Below, in pieces: positions 15,161 to 16,416 of a stretch of 16,416 nucleotides of DNA (positions within the stretch are counted from its first letter, which is position 1; each line of letters begins with the position of its first letter). Under the pieces are notes generated by a model. The model had not been told where the DNA came from. It was given only the letters and a program-made list of their open reading frames with translations, and did not search any database. Position numbers and translations under genes: made by a program. This DNA is from JANMZR01 sp031383555 (GTDB lineage: Bacteria > Bacteroidota > Bacteroidia > Cytophagales > Spirosomataceae). The stretch lies in NCBI GenBank assembly GCA_031383555.1, contig JANMZR010000039.1, positions 1 through 16,416 of the forward strand, read 5' to 3'.

Positions 15161-16416
15161 ATGAAGATAAAAATAATTTTTATTTATTTAATATTATTTT
15201 TTTCGCAGACATTATTTGCCCAAAAAACAGTTAAAAAACCTAACATTTTATACATTTTGGTTGATCAATGGCGTGCACAGGCCACAGGTTTTGCTGGAGA
15301 TAAAAATGCAATTACGCCTAATTTGGATCGGCTGGCAAAAGAAAGTATAAACTTAAAAAATGCCGTTTCTGGTATGCCAGTTTGCTCCCCCCATCGAGCT
15401 TCGTTAATGACTGGCCAATACCCATTAACCCATGGTGTATTTATGAATGATGTGCTCTTGGACACCAACAAAATCACTTTTGCAAAAATCTATAAATCAG
15501 CGGGTTACAAAACTGGTTTTATTGGAAAATGGCATTTGGATGGCCATGGTCGAAACAGCTATATACCTCCAACTCGCCAGCAAGGTTTTGGCTATTGGAA
15601 GGCTTTAGAATGCACGCATGACTATAATAATTCGGCTTATTATACTGGTGATTCCAACAAAAAACAGATTTGGGAGGGCTATGACGTGATAGCACAAACC
15701 AATGATGTGATTAAATATGTAAAAAAAGCAGCAACTGAGCCTAATCCATTTTTGCTATTTATTTCCATTGGTTCACCACATGACCCTTACCAAACAGCGC
15801 CTGAAAAATATCGGAAAATGTATGAAAACAAAGAGCTTATTATCAATAAAAATGTGCCAGATGAATTAAAAAATCAAACTAAAAAGAACCTAATTGGTTA
15901 CTATGCGCATATATTGGCCATTGACGAATGTGTGGGGCAAATGTGGCAAACCCTTAAAGATTTGAAAATTGATGATAATACTATCATTGTTTTTTCTTCT
16001 GATCATGGCGATTTGATGGGTGCACATGGCAGTTGGAATAAACAGCAACCTTATGCCGAAAGTATAAAAGTGCCTTTTCTAATTCATTATCCGGATGGTT
16101 TTGGAAAAAAAGGTAAAACTTCGAATGAATTACTCAATACACCAGATATTTTGCCTACTTTACTAGGAATTAGCAAAATACCAATCCCAAATTCAGTTGA
16201 AGGTCATAATTTTTCAGCTAGTTTAATGGGATATAAAAAAGATAAAATAACCCATACACTTATTTCATGTGTGCAACCTTTTGGTCAATGGGATAGAAAA
16301 AAAGGAGGCAAAGAATACCGTGGTATTGTGACAAATCAATACACTTACACAAGAGATTTAAATAGACCTTGGCTTTTGTTTGATAATAAAAATGACCCCT
16401 TCCAAATGAATAATTT
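15161..16416 (+). CDS. Exported sulfatase (S1 / alkaline-phosphatase fold), 3' truncated by the window
   Basis: The reading frame from the ATG at 15161 stays open to the window end, giving 418 codons plus two bases; the C-terminus is missing. Residues 1-20 form a signal peptide ending FFSQTLFA before Q21, so the enzyme should reach the periplasm or surface. The sulfatase active-site signature is CSPHR at 75-79 (CxPxR), in which C75 would be converted to formylglycine by a separate maturation enzyme not seen here. Other expected catalytic or metal residues are D35-Q36 (VDQWR), K123 and H125 (GKWHL), H207 (SPHDPY) and D281-H282 (SSDHGD). The enzyme would hydrolyse a sulfate ester, typically on a sulfated glycan, but the substrate is unknown. 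It starts 7 bp after the hydroxylase gene stop. Most S1 sulfatases have 450-560 residues, so only the last part is absent. Confidence 0.93.
   Translation, partial: MKIKIIFIYLILFFSQTLFAQKTVKKPNILYILVDQWRAQATGFAGDKNAITPNLDRLAKESINLKNAVSGMPVCSPHRASLMTGQYPLTHGVFMNDVLLDTNKITFAKIYKSAGYKTGFIGKWHLDGHGRNSYIPPTRQQGFGYWKALECTHDYNNSAYYTGDSNKKQIWEGYDVIAQTNDVIKYVKKAATEPNPFLLFISIGSPHDPYQTAPEKYRKMYENKELIINKNVPDELKNQTKKNLIGYYAHILAIDECVGQMWQTLKDLKIDDNTIIVFSSDHGDLMGAHGSWNKQQPYAESIKVPFLIHYPDGFGKKGKTSNELLNTPDILPTLLGISKIPIPNSVEGHNFSASLMGYKKDKITHTLISCVQPFGQWDRKKGGKEYRGIVTNQYTYTRDLNRPWLLFDNKNDPFQMNN

Noticed and set aside
1..16416. CRISPR array, insertion sequence, prophage or defence system
   Set aside because: No regularly spaced direct repeats, transposase or integrase motifs, terminal inverted repeats or defence-type domains were seen on either strand.

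Overview
The window looks like a piece of an AT-rich Bacteroidota chromosome, probably Cytophagales-like. The evidence is a SusC/SusD outer-membrane pair, a SusD lipoprotein signal, A/T-rich start regions without clear Shine-Dalgarno motifs, and low GC throughout. Genus and species cannot be named from sequence alone. All twelve recognisable genes lie on the + strand. The first and the last are cut by the window edges, and no frameshifts or insertion sequences are visible.

Layout. (1) 1-3902: a tightly spaced cluster (gaps of 26, 20 and 11 bp) holding the C-terminal end of a c-type-cytochrome/heme-binding protein, an FAD-dependent oxidoreductase, a phosphotriesterase-family metallohydrolase and a stand-alone MetE-C-terminal-like methyltransferase. 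(2) 3983-6285: a small protein of unknown function, a deoxyribose-phosphate aldolase (deoC type) and a UlaG-like metallo-beta-lactamase-fold hydrolase. These are separated by longer gaps, one of which (5281-5420) is a GC-richer, hairpin-rich block that may be a dispersed intergenic repeat. (3) 6538-11194: a SusC/RagA TonB-dependent transporter and its SusD/RagB lipoprotein, ended by a strong intrinsic terminator. (4) 11378-14071: a large exported propeller-HEAT-cytochrome c protein with its own terminator. (5) 14242-16416: a membrane fatty acid hydroxylase/sterol desaturase family protein followed after 7 bp by an exported sulfatase that runs off the window.

Taken together the region reads as a nutrient-acquisition and catabolic locus. 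SusC/SusD would bind and import a ligand. The two heme-binding proteins and the sulfatase would act in the periplasm or at the surface. The FAD oxidoreductase, the two lactonase-type metallohydrolases, the methyltransferase-like protein and the aldolase would process a small molecule in the cytoplasm. No glycoside hydrolase, polysaccharide lyase, transcription regulator or deo-operon partner is present, so the substrate cannot be assigned. The pathway view is inference; the individual family calls rest on visible motifs.
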